DNA of 5,819 bases, taken from Candidatus Njordarchaeum guaymasense. Its GTDB lineage: Archaea > Asgardarchaeota > Njordarchaeia > Njordarchaeales > Njordarchaeaceae. Location of the stretch: the NCBI GenBank assembly GCA_030587605.1, contig JAUQYT010000139.1, forward strand, positions 1 through 5,819, read 5' to 3'. Position numbers and translations under genes: made by a program. The first letter of the stretch is position 1. Each line of letters opens with the position of its first letter. The notes beneath the pieces were generated by a model that did not search any database, was not told the origin of the DNA, and saw nothing but the letters and a program-made list of their open reading frames with translations. Below are positions 1 to 5,339 of this stretch, in pieces.

Positions 1-331
1 TGCGTTCACCGTTGCTTATCCAGCAAACTTGGTTCCAATTGTGATCCTTCTCCCGCTTCTAGGGTATCTAGATAGAAGGTTTCCAAGATTCTTCAACTAC
101 TTCACTCGAAGAGGAGGTAGGTTTCAAAGAGGCCTCCAGGGAAAATATGGATCCGCTATTATGCTGCTTGTCACCCCCATCATAGGAGTATACGCTGCCT
201 CGATTAGTTCCAAGTTTCTCAGATTCAGTAAAAAGCGCTCATTCGTCCTTCAGTCTGTCAGTGTAGCACTGTACGGACTTGCCGAAGCAATTGGAATATA
301 TTTCGGCATCCAACTCATATCCGGGCTATAG
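1..331 (+). CDS. COG2426-type small membrane protein (putative small multidrug export family), 3' part only
   Basis: The reading frame is open from the left edge (first full codon at position 2) to a TAG at 329-331, so only about the last 109 residues are present and the true start lies outside the window. A TTG at 29 is in frame but should not be taken as the start. Three hydrophobic stretches are visible. The first follows an ANLVPIVILLPLLGYL segment. The second is the KYGSAIMLLVTPIIGVYAAS segment. The third reaches the C-terminus (about SVALYGLAEAIGIYFGIQLI). A charged, Arg-rich loop (RRGGRFQRGLQGKYG) separates the first two. This order, with KYG before a 'TPIIGVYAAS' helix, resembles the Sm_multidrug_ex / COG2426 family of inner-membrane proteins. 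The family name is historical: transport activity is poorly established. The gene is convergent with the dehydratase gene and nothing in the window links their functions. Confidence 0.7.
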   Translation, partial: AFTVAYPANLVPIVILLPLLGYLDRRFPRFFNYFTRRGGRFQRGLQGKYGSAIMLLVTPIIGVYAASISSKFLRFSKKRSFVLQSVSVALYGLAEAIGIYFGIQLISGL

Positions 332-463
332 TGGGGAATCTCGGAATGTGTTCAAGTCATAGATCCAACTGTGACACTGATTGATCTAGCATTAATAGTT
401 CGTTGGCTCTGTTCTTTGACTATTTCCGAGACAGAGTGTGGGCTGTGTCCTGTAGAAAGTTGG

Positions 464-1903
464 TCAAATTGGGAAGTCTTTACGTATCCCTGCGAGGTAC
501 TTCGCTATCTCTTTTCTATGCTTTATGTCGTATTGCTTGAGTATTGCGATCTCTTCCATAACTGGGCTGCCTCCTCCGTGTACCCCGGCTATTGCCATGA
601 CACCAGCAAGTGACGAGCATATTGCATCGCCGATCGCTCTGTAGCAGCGGTGAACGTTTTCAGCTGGCACATCAGCTTTCCTCATGATGTACTTGTTTAG
701 TAGTGGTCCTACCTTTGGGTTGTAGAAGTCTTCCTCATAGGGCAAAGTTGCTGCAAGACCTCCAGAGATGTCGGCTAGGATTTCGGCTTCGTGGTATGTG
801 TTCAATCCCGCGTGGCGTCTCCCCACGTTGCAGTACACCGTGTTTGGAATATACGTCCCTGAAGCATCCTTAGTGGATGTGTGTGCCGCCGCGATCCCAC
901 TTGCGTAAACGAGTTCGGTCGTGCTAATGAGGTCGGCTAACTTCGCTTGAACGTGTTTCGCATCTTCAACTCCGTTGTACTCCGCGACTAGTGCAGTGTA
1001 ACCCATTGTTATGTCTCCGATCGCAGGCTTGCATCCTGTGTAGCTATGTCTATGGAACAGTGCAAAGAGCAGGGCTAGGATGCCGGCAGCCTCTACCTCA
1101 CCGCAAAGGAATATTCTGTCGTTCGGTATGAAGGTGTTATCGAATATCGTCAATGACTCTACGTCCCCGAAGTGCGCCATCGGAGCATCAAGTTTCTTTC
1201 TCTCCCTCGCGTTGGTCGCCCTGCAGACTAGATGAACATTATCCCAGTCCGCGGGAATAGCAAATGCAACAGCCCAATCTTTCTCCTCTGGAGTGAGGAA
1301 CCTTGTTGGAGTAACTATTATTTCCTCGGCGTATGCGGCGATAGTATTGTGAGCCTTGGCTCCTCTAACTACTATTCCGTCTTTCTTCCTCTCAACAATC
1401 CTAAGATACATGTCGGGATCTTTCTGTTCGTGTGGTCTCTTGCTTCTGTCACCTTTCACATCCGTTTGGGCGCAATTGGCTGCTATATCGTTCTTCTGGA
1501 ACCACTCTAAGTACTTCAAGTAGCGCTTGTTATATTCTGTTCCAAACCGCTGGTCTACGCCGTACGTGACCACTGAGAGCGCGTTCATGGCGTCTATGCC
1601 CATGCACCTTTGTATGCATCCGCCTGTCATGCGGCATAGAGTTCTGGTCATCTCTTGTTTCTTGAGGAGGTCATCAACACTGTGGTGAATGTGGCAAAAA
1701 CGATTGATCTTCTCTCCTGTTAGGTGAGATGTCGCTGTAAGAAGTTTCTCAAACTTGGGGTTTGTCGCGTAGTCATATGTATGGGACACTATGTTTATGC
1801 CAGGCTTGATCCTCGGATCGTCGCGCTTCACTACTTCCCCGCCAATGTACACGTTGGGCCTCATCTTCTTTAGTTTCTCGTAATACTCCTTTGATGTTTT
1901 CAT
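464..1903 (-). CDS. 4-hydroxybutyryl-CoA dehydratase / vinylacetyl-CoA delta-isomerase family protein
   Basis: A 479-residue protein, close to the roughly 490 of Clostridium aminobutyricum AbfD, colinear with it end to end. The family uses FAD and a [4Fe-4S] cluster to convert 4-hydroxybutyryl-CoA to crotonyl-CoA by a ketyl-radical route, in the cytoplasm. Counting from the ATG at 1903, the cluster ligands are all present: C96 and C100 in GCIQRC, and H284 and C291 in HRHSYTGCK. Equivalents of AbfD Q101, T190, E257, Y296 and K300 are Q98, T187, E249, Y288 and K292. The AbfD E455 position appears to be A439, which is unusual (see findings). The HpaB-like signature IFDNTFIPNDRIFL precedes the cluster motif. 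ATG 1903 is preferred over an in-frame GTG at 1912 because AGGTG sits 8 nt before the ATG and the N-terminus then matches AbfD. The exact substrate is inference; a 4-hydroxyphenylacetate hydroxylase is unlikely given the cluster ligands. Confidence 0.88.
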   Translation of the reverse strand: MKTSKEYYEKLKKMRPNVYIGGEVVKRDDPRIKPGINIVSHTYDYATNPKFEKLLTATSHLTGEKINRFCHIHHSVDDLLKKQEMTRTLCRMTGGCIQRCMGIDAMNALSVVTYGVDQRFGTEYNKRYLKYLEWFQKNDIAANCAQTDVKGDRSKRPHEQKDPDMYLRIVERKKDGIVVRGAKAHNTIAAYAEEIIVTPTRFLTPEEKDWAVAFAIPADWDNVHLVCRATNARERKKLDAPMAHFGDVESLTIFDNTFIPNDRIFLCGEVEAAGILALLFALFHRHSYTGCKPAIGDITMGYTALVAEYNGVEDAKHVQAKLADLISTTELVYASGIAAAHTSTKDASGTYIPNTVYCNVGRRHAGLNTYHEAEILADISGGLAATLPYEEDFYNPKVGPLLNKYIMRKADVPAENVHRCYRAIGDAICSSLAGVMAIAGVHGGGSPVMEEIAILKQYDIKHRKEIAKYLAGIRKDFPI

Positions 1904-1911
1904 GCATAACA

Positions 1912-1916
1912 CACCT
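1912..1916 (-). promoter_or_regulatory. Ribosome binding site of the dehydratase gene (decides the start)
   Basis: On the minus strand AGGTG lies 8 nt before the ATG at 1903. It overlaps the in-frame GTG at 1912, which therefore has no site of its own. This argues for translation from 1903. Confidence 0.6.
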
Positions 1917-1954
1917 AGAAATAAGGTTCAATTTCACAGACATACTAATGCGGA

Positions 1955-1967
1955 ATTAATATAAATA
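1955..1967. promoter_or_regulatory. Divergent TATA-box region between the dehydratase and DUF3795 genes
   Basis: The AT-rich core reads ATTAATATAAATA on the plus strand. On the minus strand it gives TTTATATT (1965-1958), a close match to the archaeal TATA consensus. Transcription starting about 25 nt downstream would leave a leader of about 30 nt before the dehydratase ATG at 1903. On the plus strand TATAAATA (1960-1967) would place a start near 1990, giving a leader of about 40 nt before the DUF3795 ATG at 2032. One AT island therefore seems to serve both directions. Spacing and base composition are seen; promoter activity is inferred. Confidence 0.55.
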
Positions 1968-2014
1968 GTGCGATGAATGACAAGGATAAGCACGAAGTTT
2001 AACTTACACTCCAT

Positions 2015-2020
2015 GGGAGG
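2015..2020 (+). promoter_or_regulatory. Ribosome binding site of the DUF3795 gene
   Basis: GGGAGG ends 11 nt before the ATG at 2032, slightly long but usable. An ATG at 2013 overlaps this element and is out of frame with the protein. Confidence 0.45.
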
Positions 2021-2031
2021 ACGAGTCAAAG

Positions 2032-2376
2032 ATGCGAAAACCAACCGACCCCAATCTAGCAACTCCATGCGGCTCATACTGCGGGGAATGTGAATACTAC
2101 CAGAATAGGTGCACTGGATGCGGCTACATAAAGGGCAGACCCTTCTGGGGTGAGTGCCGCTTCTACTCTTGTGTCAGAGAGAAGGGCGTTGAGCACTGTG
2201 GGCTATGCATAGATTTTCCATGCAACTACTACTTATCAACATTCGACCCAGACCGAGGTCAATGGCGCATCTTCTACAGAGCCGGGCAACTCGCATACCG
2301 GAAAAAGATCGGTACGAAAGCTTGGCTGGAAGAAAAATCAAAAGGCAAGATCGCAGATCCCAAATTCGAGAAGTAG
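2032..2376 (+). CDS. DUF3795 domain cysteine-rich protein
   Basis: A 114-residue soluble protein with ten cysteines, all in the first 64 residues: C13, C17, C20, C27, C30, C42, C47, C56, C59 and C64. The pattern CGSYCGEC, then CTGC, then C-x4-C, then CGLCIDFPC matches the DUF3795 family, which is common in anaerobic bacteria and archaea and whose function is not established. The Cys spacing suggests metal or iron-sulfur binding, but this is inference. The C-terminal third is cysteine-free and rich in Lys/Arg, without a membrane segment. It lies divergently from the dehydratase gene across a shared promoter region and 91 bp before the 3-hydroxyacyl-CoA dehydrogenase gene on the same strand. 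That gene has its own TATA-like box, so co-transcription is possible but not required. Confidence 0.85.
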   Translation: MRKPTDPNLATPCGSYCGECEYYQNRCTGCGYIKGRPFWGECRFYSCVREKGVEHCGLCIDFPCNYYLSTFDPDRGQWRIFYRAGQLAYRKKIGTKAWLEEKSKGKIADPKFEK

Positions 2377-2411
2377 GTTTTCCCAGCAATGGACGATTTG
2401 CTGACAAATCA

Positions 2412-2419
2412 ATAAATAT
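2412..2419 (+). promoter_or_regulatory. TATA-like box upstream of the 3-hydroxyacyl-CoA dehydrogenase gene
   Basis: ATAAATAT lies about 50 nt before the ATG at 2468. A transcript starting about 25 nt downstream would have a leader of roughly 25-30 nt. Position and composition fit an archaeal promoter; activity is inferred. Confidence 0.4.
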
Positions 2420-2457
2420 CTCTTCGAATCATAAGTTCACTACACTCGGTAGAGGTA

Positions 2458-2463
2458 AGGTGA
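2458..2463 (+). promoter_or_regulatory. Ribosome binding site of the 3-hydroxyacyl-CoA dehydrogenase gene
   Basis: AGGTGA ends 4 nt before the ATG at 2468; a second GAGGT at 2452-2456 ends 11 nt before it. Both support this start, after which the Rossmann strand begins at once, as usual in the family. Confidence 0.6.
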
Positions 2464-2467
2464 TTGC

Positions 2468-3364
2468 ATGAGAATAGAAGACGTTAAGAAGATAGTCGTG
2501 CTGGGCTCCGGGATAATGGGAAGCGGGATAAGTGAAGCGGCTGCTAAGGCTGGTTACAGAGTTGCAATGACTGACGTCTCAGAAGAACTAGTTAAGCATG
2601 GTCTTGAGAGCATAAAAGCGAGTCTTAACAGGATCATAAACAGGGGAAAAATAACGAAAGCTGATGCTGATGCAGCACTTTCAAGAATCAAGGGCACCAC
2701 CGACATGCGTGAAGCAGCAAGAGACGCGCAGGTAGTAATAGAAGCAATTACCGAAGATATCAGCCTCAAGAAGAAGGTTTTCAAAGAGCTAGATGAGATC
2801 TGTCCTAAGGAGACGGTCATCGCTTCGAACACATCTGCCATAATGATAACCGATCTTGCTTCGGCAACCAAGAGAGGAGACAGGTTTATTGGAATGCACT
2901 TTTTCAGTCCTGCGCAGATCATGAAGCTTGTCGAGATCATTAGAGGAGCAGAAACATCTGACGAGACATTTCAGCTCATAAGAGACCTTTCAGTCAAATT
3001 CAATAAGGTGCCCATAGCGGTGAACGATTCACCTGGGTTCTTCACAACCAGATACATCACAGCCTGCGCCGCTGAAGCCGTCAGACTATTTGAAAGTGGA
3101 ATAGCGGGCATAAAGGACATAGATACAATGTGTAAGCTGGCGTTCAACTTTCCGGCAGGACCTATAGAACTCGCAGACTTCGTGGGCTTGGACACGATGC
3201 TTCATGTTCTTGAGTATCTACATGCTGAGACAGGAGATGCTCACTATGCGCCCCCACTAATAGTCAAGAAGCTAGTGAAGTCGGGCTTCAAGGGATTCAA
3301 GCCTGGATCAAAAGGAGGATTCTACGAGTACTTTAGGATAAAGAGAGAACCGATGTTGAAGTGA
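2468..3364 (+). CDS. 3-hydroxyacyl-CoA dehydrogenase (3-hydroxybutyryl-CoA dehydrogenase type)
   Basis: A 298-residue single-function dehydrogenase that oxidises (S)-3-hydroxyacyl-CoA to 3-oxoacyl-CoA with NAD(P)+. The N-terminal Rossmann domain has GSGIMG (G13, G15, G18), with D36 at the end of the second strand, where an acidic residue usually favours NAD+. Catalytic motifs follow: SNTSA with S123, the GMHFFSP motif with H144, and E156 in MKLVEI. H144 and E156 form the family's His-Glu dyad at the usual 12-residue spacing. The C-terminal helical domain starts near residue 188 (DSPGFFTTR) and ends with the expected GSKGGFYEY. The Asn usual in PGFxxNR is T194 here, as I recall for the mitochondrial trifunctional protein (GFYTTR). 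The size is near the usual 280-300. No crotonase domain is fused. It stands near, but not in one operon with, the dehydratase gene, and the two would act two steps apart around crotonyl-CoA. C4 specificity is inference. Confidence 0.92.
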   Translation: MRIEDVKKIVVLGSGIMGSGISEAAAKAGYRVAMTDVSEELVKHGLESIKASLNRIINRGKITKADADAALSRIKGTTDMREAARDAQVVIEAITEDISLKKKVFKELDEICPKETVIASNTSAIMITDLASATKRGDRFIGMHFFSPAQIMKLVEIIRGAETSDETFQLIRDLSVKFNKVPIAVNDSPGFFTTRYITACAAEAVRLFESGIAGIKDIDTMCKLAFNFPAGPIELADFVGLDTMLHVLEYLHAETGDAHYAPPLIVKKLVKSGFKGFKPGSKGGFYEYFRIKREPMLK

Positions 3365-3370
3365 TCCCCA

Positions 3371-3396
3371 TCTTCTCTCGCTTTCCCCATTTTCGT
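3371..3396 (+). terminator. Possible weak pyrimidine-rich terminator after the dehydrogenase gene
   Basis: The 43-bp gap between the convergent genes is strongly pyrimidine-rich on the plus strand (runs such as TCTTCTCTCG, CTTTCCCC and ATTTTCG). Archaeal termination uses T-rich stretches without a hairpin. The T runs here are short, so this is a weak call. Confidence 0.25.
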
Positions 3397-3407
3397 GAAG
3401 CTCCTGA

Positions 3408-4562
3408 TTATTTGCCTTTGATGTAGCTGAGAATCTCTTTCAGTATTTCAAGTGATTCCCTGTTTTTTGTCGGTTCTATCATGCCTGTCATGTTCCAGAA
3501 GACGATGTGTTGTAACCCAGCTTTGGCGAGTTTCTCGACTTTCCCGACAATTTCGTCCCTTGTTCCGTGAATTAAGCAGTACTCGACCGCCTTTTCGGGG
3601 ACTTTCTTGAGCGCATCAAGCAGCTGCGCCCGCGTGTACCTTGTTGGAATAAATTGAGTTAGAGCGCTAAACCTTGAACCCGGGGTGGAGAGTGGATGTC
3701 TAACCTTCGCGGCCTCGAACGGTTCCTCGGATGTGGCTAAAGTCCAAGCCTTAGCCATAGGTTTCTTGAACAGCTCATGGCATTCCTCATGCCTCTTCCC
3801 AACGAGAGTCATAGCATAGAGTCCGGCGGTTACGGAATCGGGGTTCCGACCAGCCTTCTTAGCTGACTCACGGACGACGTTCAGGTTCGCCCTGTACCAT
3901 TCCTCCGCGTTAGGTAGATTAGCGCCTGCAGGCAGCCACCCGTCCGCAAGTTCACCAGTTAATCTGAGCATTCTGGGAAGCATTGCTCCGAGCCATATTG
4001 GTGGATACTTACCCTTCTTGTAAGGTTCAAGTGTTAGAACGGCGTCCTTCAGAGATGTGAACTTGCCTTGGAAGCTCTTCTTTTTCACTTGGTCAGACCA
4101 GAGTAACCGTATTATCTTCAAGTTCTCCTCGAGCCTCGAAACGGGATTCCTGAAGTCCAATCCGTACGGTTCGATGTTTTCGATCTCCCCTGCCCCGAGA
4201 CCGATGATTACTCTCCCGCTGCTCACGTGGTCTAAGGTTAGCGCTGCCTGTGCTAAGACGGCTGCAGGTCTTCTTATCGTCTCAGTAACGCTGGTTCCCA
4301 AAAGTATCTTGCTCGTTTGAGTTGCATGGGCAGCCATCAAGGTCAACGGATCCGGGAAAGTGTGAGGAGAGTTCTGAAACATCGCTAAAGGAGTTATGTC
4401 TGCAGTCCAAATAGCCTCAGAAATCCAACCCATTAGATGGTCAGGGTACCACATCGAGTCATAGCCGATCTCCTCTATCCTTTTCGCCGTCTGCACGGAT
4501 TTATCGTAGGGGAAGATCATGGGAGCTAGTGTCCCAACCTTGACCTCATGAATGTCAACCAT
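3408..4562 (-). CDS. LLM-class (luciferase-like) F420-dependent oxidoreductase
   Basis: A 384-residue TIM-barrel oxidoreductase of the bacterial luciferase-like superfamily. In archaea such proteins usually use coenzyme F420 rather than FMN. Counting from the ATG at 4562, landmarks are WYPDHL (38-43), GTSVTETIRRPA (89-100), TLDHVSSGR (109-117), GLGAGE (121-126), EPYG (131-134), RLEENLKIIRLLW (143-155) and ELADGW (204-209). The C-terminal part (HGTRDEIVGKVEKLAKAG, then HIVFW) closes the barrel. The combination DHL, RRPAAVLAQAALTLDH, ExENxEPYG and a late HPL motif is closest, from memory, to the phthiodiolone ketoreductase-like / Fgd-like branch rather than to Mer of methanogenesis. The substrate is unknown. 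ATG 4562 is preferred over an in-frame GTG at 4592 because GGTGA lies 8 nt before it and family similarity begins at HEVKVGTLAP. It is convergent with the dehydrogenase and divergent from the small His/Glu-rich gene. Confidence 0.87.
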   Translation of the reverse strand: MVDIHEVKVGTLAPMIFPYDKSVQTAKRIEEIGYDSMWYPDHLMGWISEAIWTADITPLAMFQNSPHTFPDPLTLMAAHATQTSKILLGTSVTETIRRPAAVLAQAALTLDHVSSGRVIIGLGAGEIENIEPYGLDFRNPVSRLEENLKIIRLLWSDQVKKKSFQGKFTSLKDAVLTLEPYKKGKYPPIWLGAMLPRMLRLTGELADGWLPAGANLPNAEEWYRANLNVVRESAKKAGRNPDSVTAGLYAMTLVGKRHEECHELFKKPMAKAWTLATSEEPFEAAKVRHPLSTPGSRFSALTQFIPTRYTRAQLLDALKKVPEKAVEYCLIHGTRDEIVGKVEKLAKAGLQHIVFWNMTGMIEPTKNRESLEILKEILSYIKGK

Positions 4563-4570
4563 GCTGCATT

Positions 4571-4575
4571 TCACC
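4571..4575 (-). promoter_or_regulatory. Ribosome binding site of the LLM oxidoreductase gene (decides the start)
   Basis: GGTGA on the minus strand ends 8 nt before the ATG at 4562. The upstream in-frame GTG at 4592 has no comparable site. Confidence 0.55.
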
Positions 4576-4624
4576 ACTACATTGTCAAACACTCATTATG
4601 TATGGGGATCAAAGGAAGCGAGTC

Positions 4625-4632
4625 TATAATAT
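4625..4632 (-). promoter_or_regulatory. TATA-like box upstream of the LLM oxidoreductase gene
   Basis: ATATTATA on the minus strand lies about 65 nt before the ATG at 4562, giving a predicted start near 4600 and a leader of about 38 nt. The rest of the divergent gap (4563-4769) shows no strong TATA box for the plus-strand gene at 4770 and no convincing gene. Confidence 0.35.
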
Positions 4633-4756
4633 CTTGTGATCTATTACTTAAGACTACCCACTCTTCAAAATCAGGATCCAACAAAGATTTCGAGAAGGCT
4701 GAAAGACAAACTCCTTGTACTCAAAGCCTCGATCTAACAGGGCAAATGATTGGGTA

Positions 4757-4763
4757 GAGGGTG
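4757..4763 (+). promoter_or_regulatory. Ribosome binding site of the small His/Glu-rich gene (decides the start)
   Basis: GAGGGTG ends 6 nt before the ATG at 4770. It overlaps an in-frame GTG at 4761, which is therefore unlikely to be the start. Confidence 0.55.
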
Positions 4764-4769
4764 CTAATA

Positions 4770-5027
4770 ATGGGGAAGAAAGTGAAGCATGCGAGCATGA
4801 CAATCACAGAAGAAGAACATGATAAATGGCATAAAGAACATGAAGAAATATGCCTAGCAGAGCATGAGGACTTGACCAGAAAGATGAGTATCACTGAAAA
4901 AGAGCATGAGGAGTGGCACAAGAAACACGGAGCGCCCCCAGAACCTCAGAGTAAAACAGGACAGAAACCGATCAACCCTTATGCCATTGGGGGAGGTTTC
5001 CTGAGCTATTGTGTCAAACAAGGATGA
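4770..5027 (+). CDS. Small His/Glu-rich protein with start of a winged-helix-like domain, ended by an in-frame TGA
   Basis: Read from the ATG at 4770, this gives 85 residues before TGA at 5025-5027. Residues 10-24 and 39-53 are two copies of a motif of the form M-x-I-T-E-x-E-H-x-x-W-H-K-x-H. Each copy is a charged segment with three histidines and one tryptophan. Residues 55-68 are a Pro/Gln/Lys linker. From about 69 (NPYAIGGGFLSYCVKQG) the sequence looks like the recognition-helix half of a small winged-helix domain. The same frame continues beyond the TGA as the matching wing (see next entry), so this is probably the front of a 115-codon gene broken by one nonsense codon. I recognise the general style from small archaeal hypothetical proteins but no named family. 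DNA binding is inferred from the C-terminal part; metal binding by the His motifs is speculative. Confidence 0.65.
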   Translation: MGKKVKHASMTITEEEHDKWHKEHEEICLAEHEDLTRKMSITEKEHEEWHKKHGAPPEPQSKTGQKPINPYAIGGGFLSYCVKQG

Positions 5028-5117
5028 TTGATTCAAGAAGGCACAGGAAGAAACACCAGATACTATGCCACCAAGAAGGGTGAAGAAGGACTGGAAAAGT
5101 TTGGTATTAGGGTATAG
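5028..5117 (+). pseudogene. In-frame continuation of the small winged-helix gene after the TGA
   Basis: Directly after the TGA, in the same frame, 29 codons stay open to a TAG at 5115-5117. They read LIQEGTGRNTRYYATKKGEE, then GLEKFGIRV. This is a typical wing and last helix of a winged-helix regulator: hydrophobic strand, Gly/Arg turn, aromatic strand, 'ATKKGEEGLEKFG' helix. Joined to the upstream part it gives one coherent domain with a single missing residue at codon 86, where an aromatic or hydrophobic residue is expected. No separate start or ribosome binding site is visible for this segment. A nonsense mutation or sequencing error is the simplest reading; readthrough is possible. Confidence 0.6.
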
Positions 5118-5192
5118 AACTCAGTACATTTCTCTAGGTTCTCAACTTGGATTCTCTTGATGATTGATTTCAATCCACATATCGATTCACGT

Positions 5193-5208
5193 AAAGAAAA
5201 AGAAAAAA
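5193..5208 (-). terminator. T-rich archaeal terminator downstream of the HtrA-like gene
   Basis: On the minus strand the sequence is TTTTTTCTTTTTCTTT, a strong oligo-T stretch of the kind used for intrinsic termination in Archaea. It starts 8 nt after the TGA of the proline-rich tail frame (5217-5219) but more than 120 nt after the protease's own in-frame stop at 5332. The 5118-5192 stretch beside it holds nothing recognisable. Confidence 0.5.
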
Positions 5209-5216
5209 GTTGGTTT

Positions 5217-5339
5217 TCAAGTTATCAGTGGTGGCGACAATGGAGGAAGTGGTGGGGGCGAAGGGTGTAGAGGTGTGGGCTGCTGTGGAGAAAGAGGTTC
5301 CGGTAGCGAGCCAATGGCGTTCATTATCTCTTCAATCAT
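5217..5339 (-). other. Out-of-frame proline-rich coding-like tail of the HtrA-like gene
   Basis: On the minus strand, one base off the protease frame, an open frame runs from about 5366 to TGA at 5217-5219. From the ATG at 5339 it encodes 40 residues: MIEEIMNAIGSL, then a segment with 13 prolines in the last 30 residues (for example HPSPPPLPPLSPP). All four Pro codons are used (6 CCA, 4 CCT, 2 CCC, 1 CCG), so this is not a simple repeat and looks like translated sequence. Its stop is followed 8 nt later by a T-rich terminator. It is either a C-terminal extension separated from the protease by a frameshift, or a tiny overlapping gene. No good ribosome binding site precedes ATG 5339. Confidence 0.4.

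Noticed and set aside
339..431. 8-bp inverted repeat TCTCGGAA (339-346) and TTCCGAGA (424-431) in the convergent gap
   Set aside because: The arms are short, 77 bp apart and do not extend; this is near chance level for such a gap and no T-run follows. The rest of 332-463 shows nothing.
371..613. Plus-strand open frame of 80 codons
   Set aside because: Mostly antisense to the dehydratase C-terminus; low-quality Cys/Trp/Ser-rich translation and no ribosome binding site.
2205..2471. Plus-strand open frame of 88 codons overlapping the DUF3795 gene and the dehydrogenase start
   Set aside because: It runs in another frame through the Cys-rich gene, and its translation has no family resemblance.
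4548..4757. Plus-strand open frame of 69 codons in the divergent gap before the small gene
   Set aside because: It starts inside the LLM gene's 5' end on the opposite strand, has no ribosome binding site and gives a composition unlike a folded protein.
5116..5142. Possible stem AGAAC/GTTCT after the small gene as a SECIS element
   Set aside because: Only 5 bp with a 17-nt loop, and without the conserved purine-rich internal features of archaeal SECIS elements.
5023..5170. 11-bp direct repeat GATGATTGATT at 5023-5033 and 5160-5170
   Set aside because: Short and of low complexity; one copy spans the TGA of the small gene, and no third copy or flanking structure suggests an attachment site or mobile element.
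5156..5175. TTGATGATTGATT resembling a C box of a C/D guide RNA
   Set aside because: No matching D box (CTGA) follows at a suitable distance and no C'/D' pair is visible.
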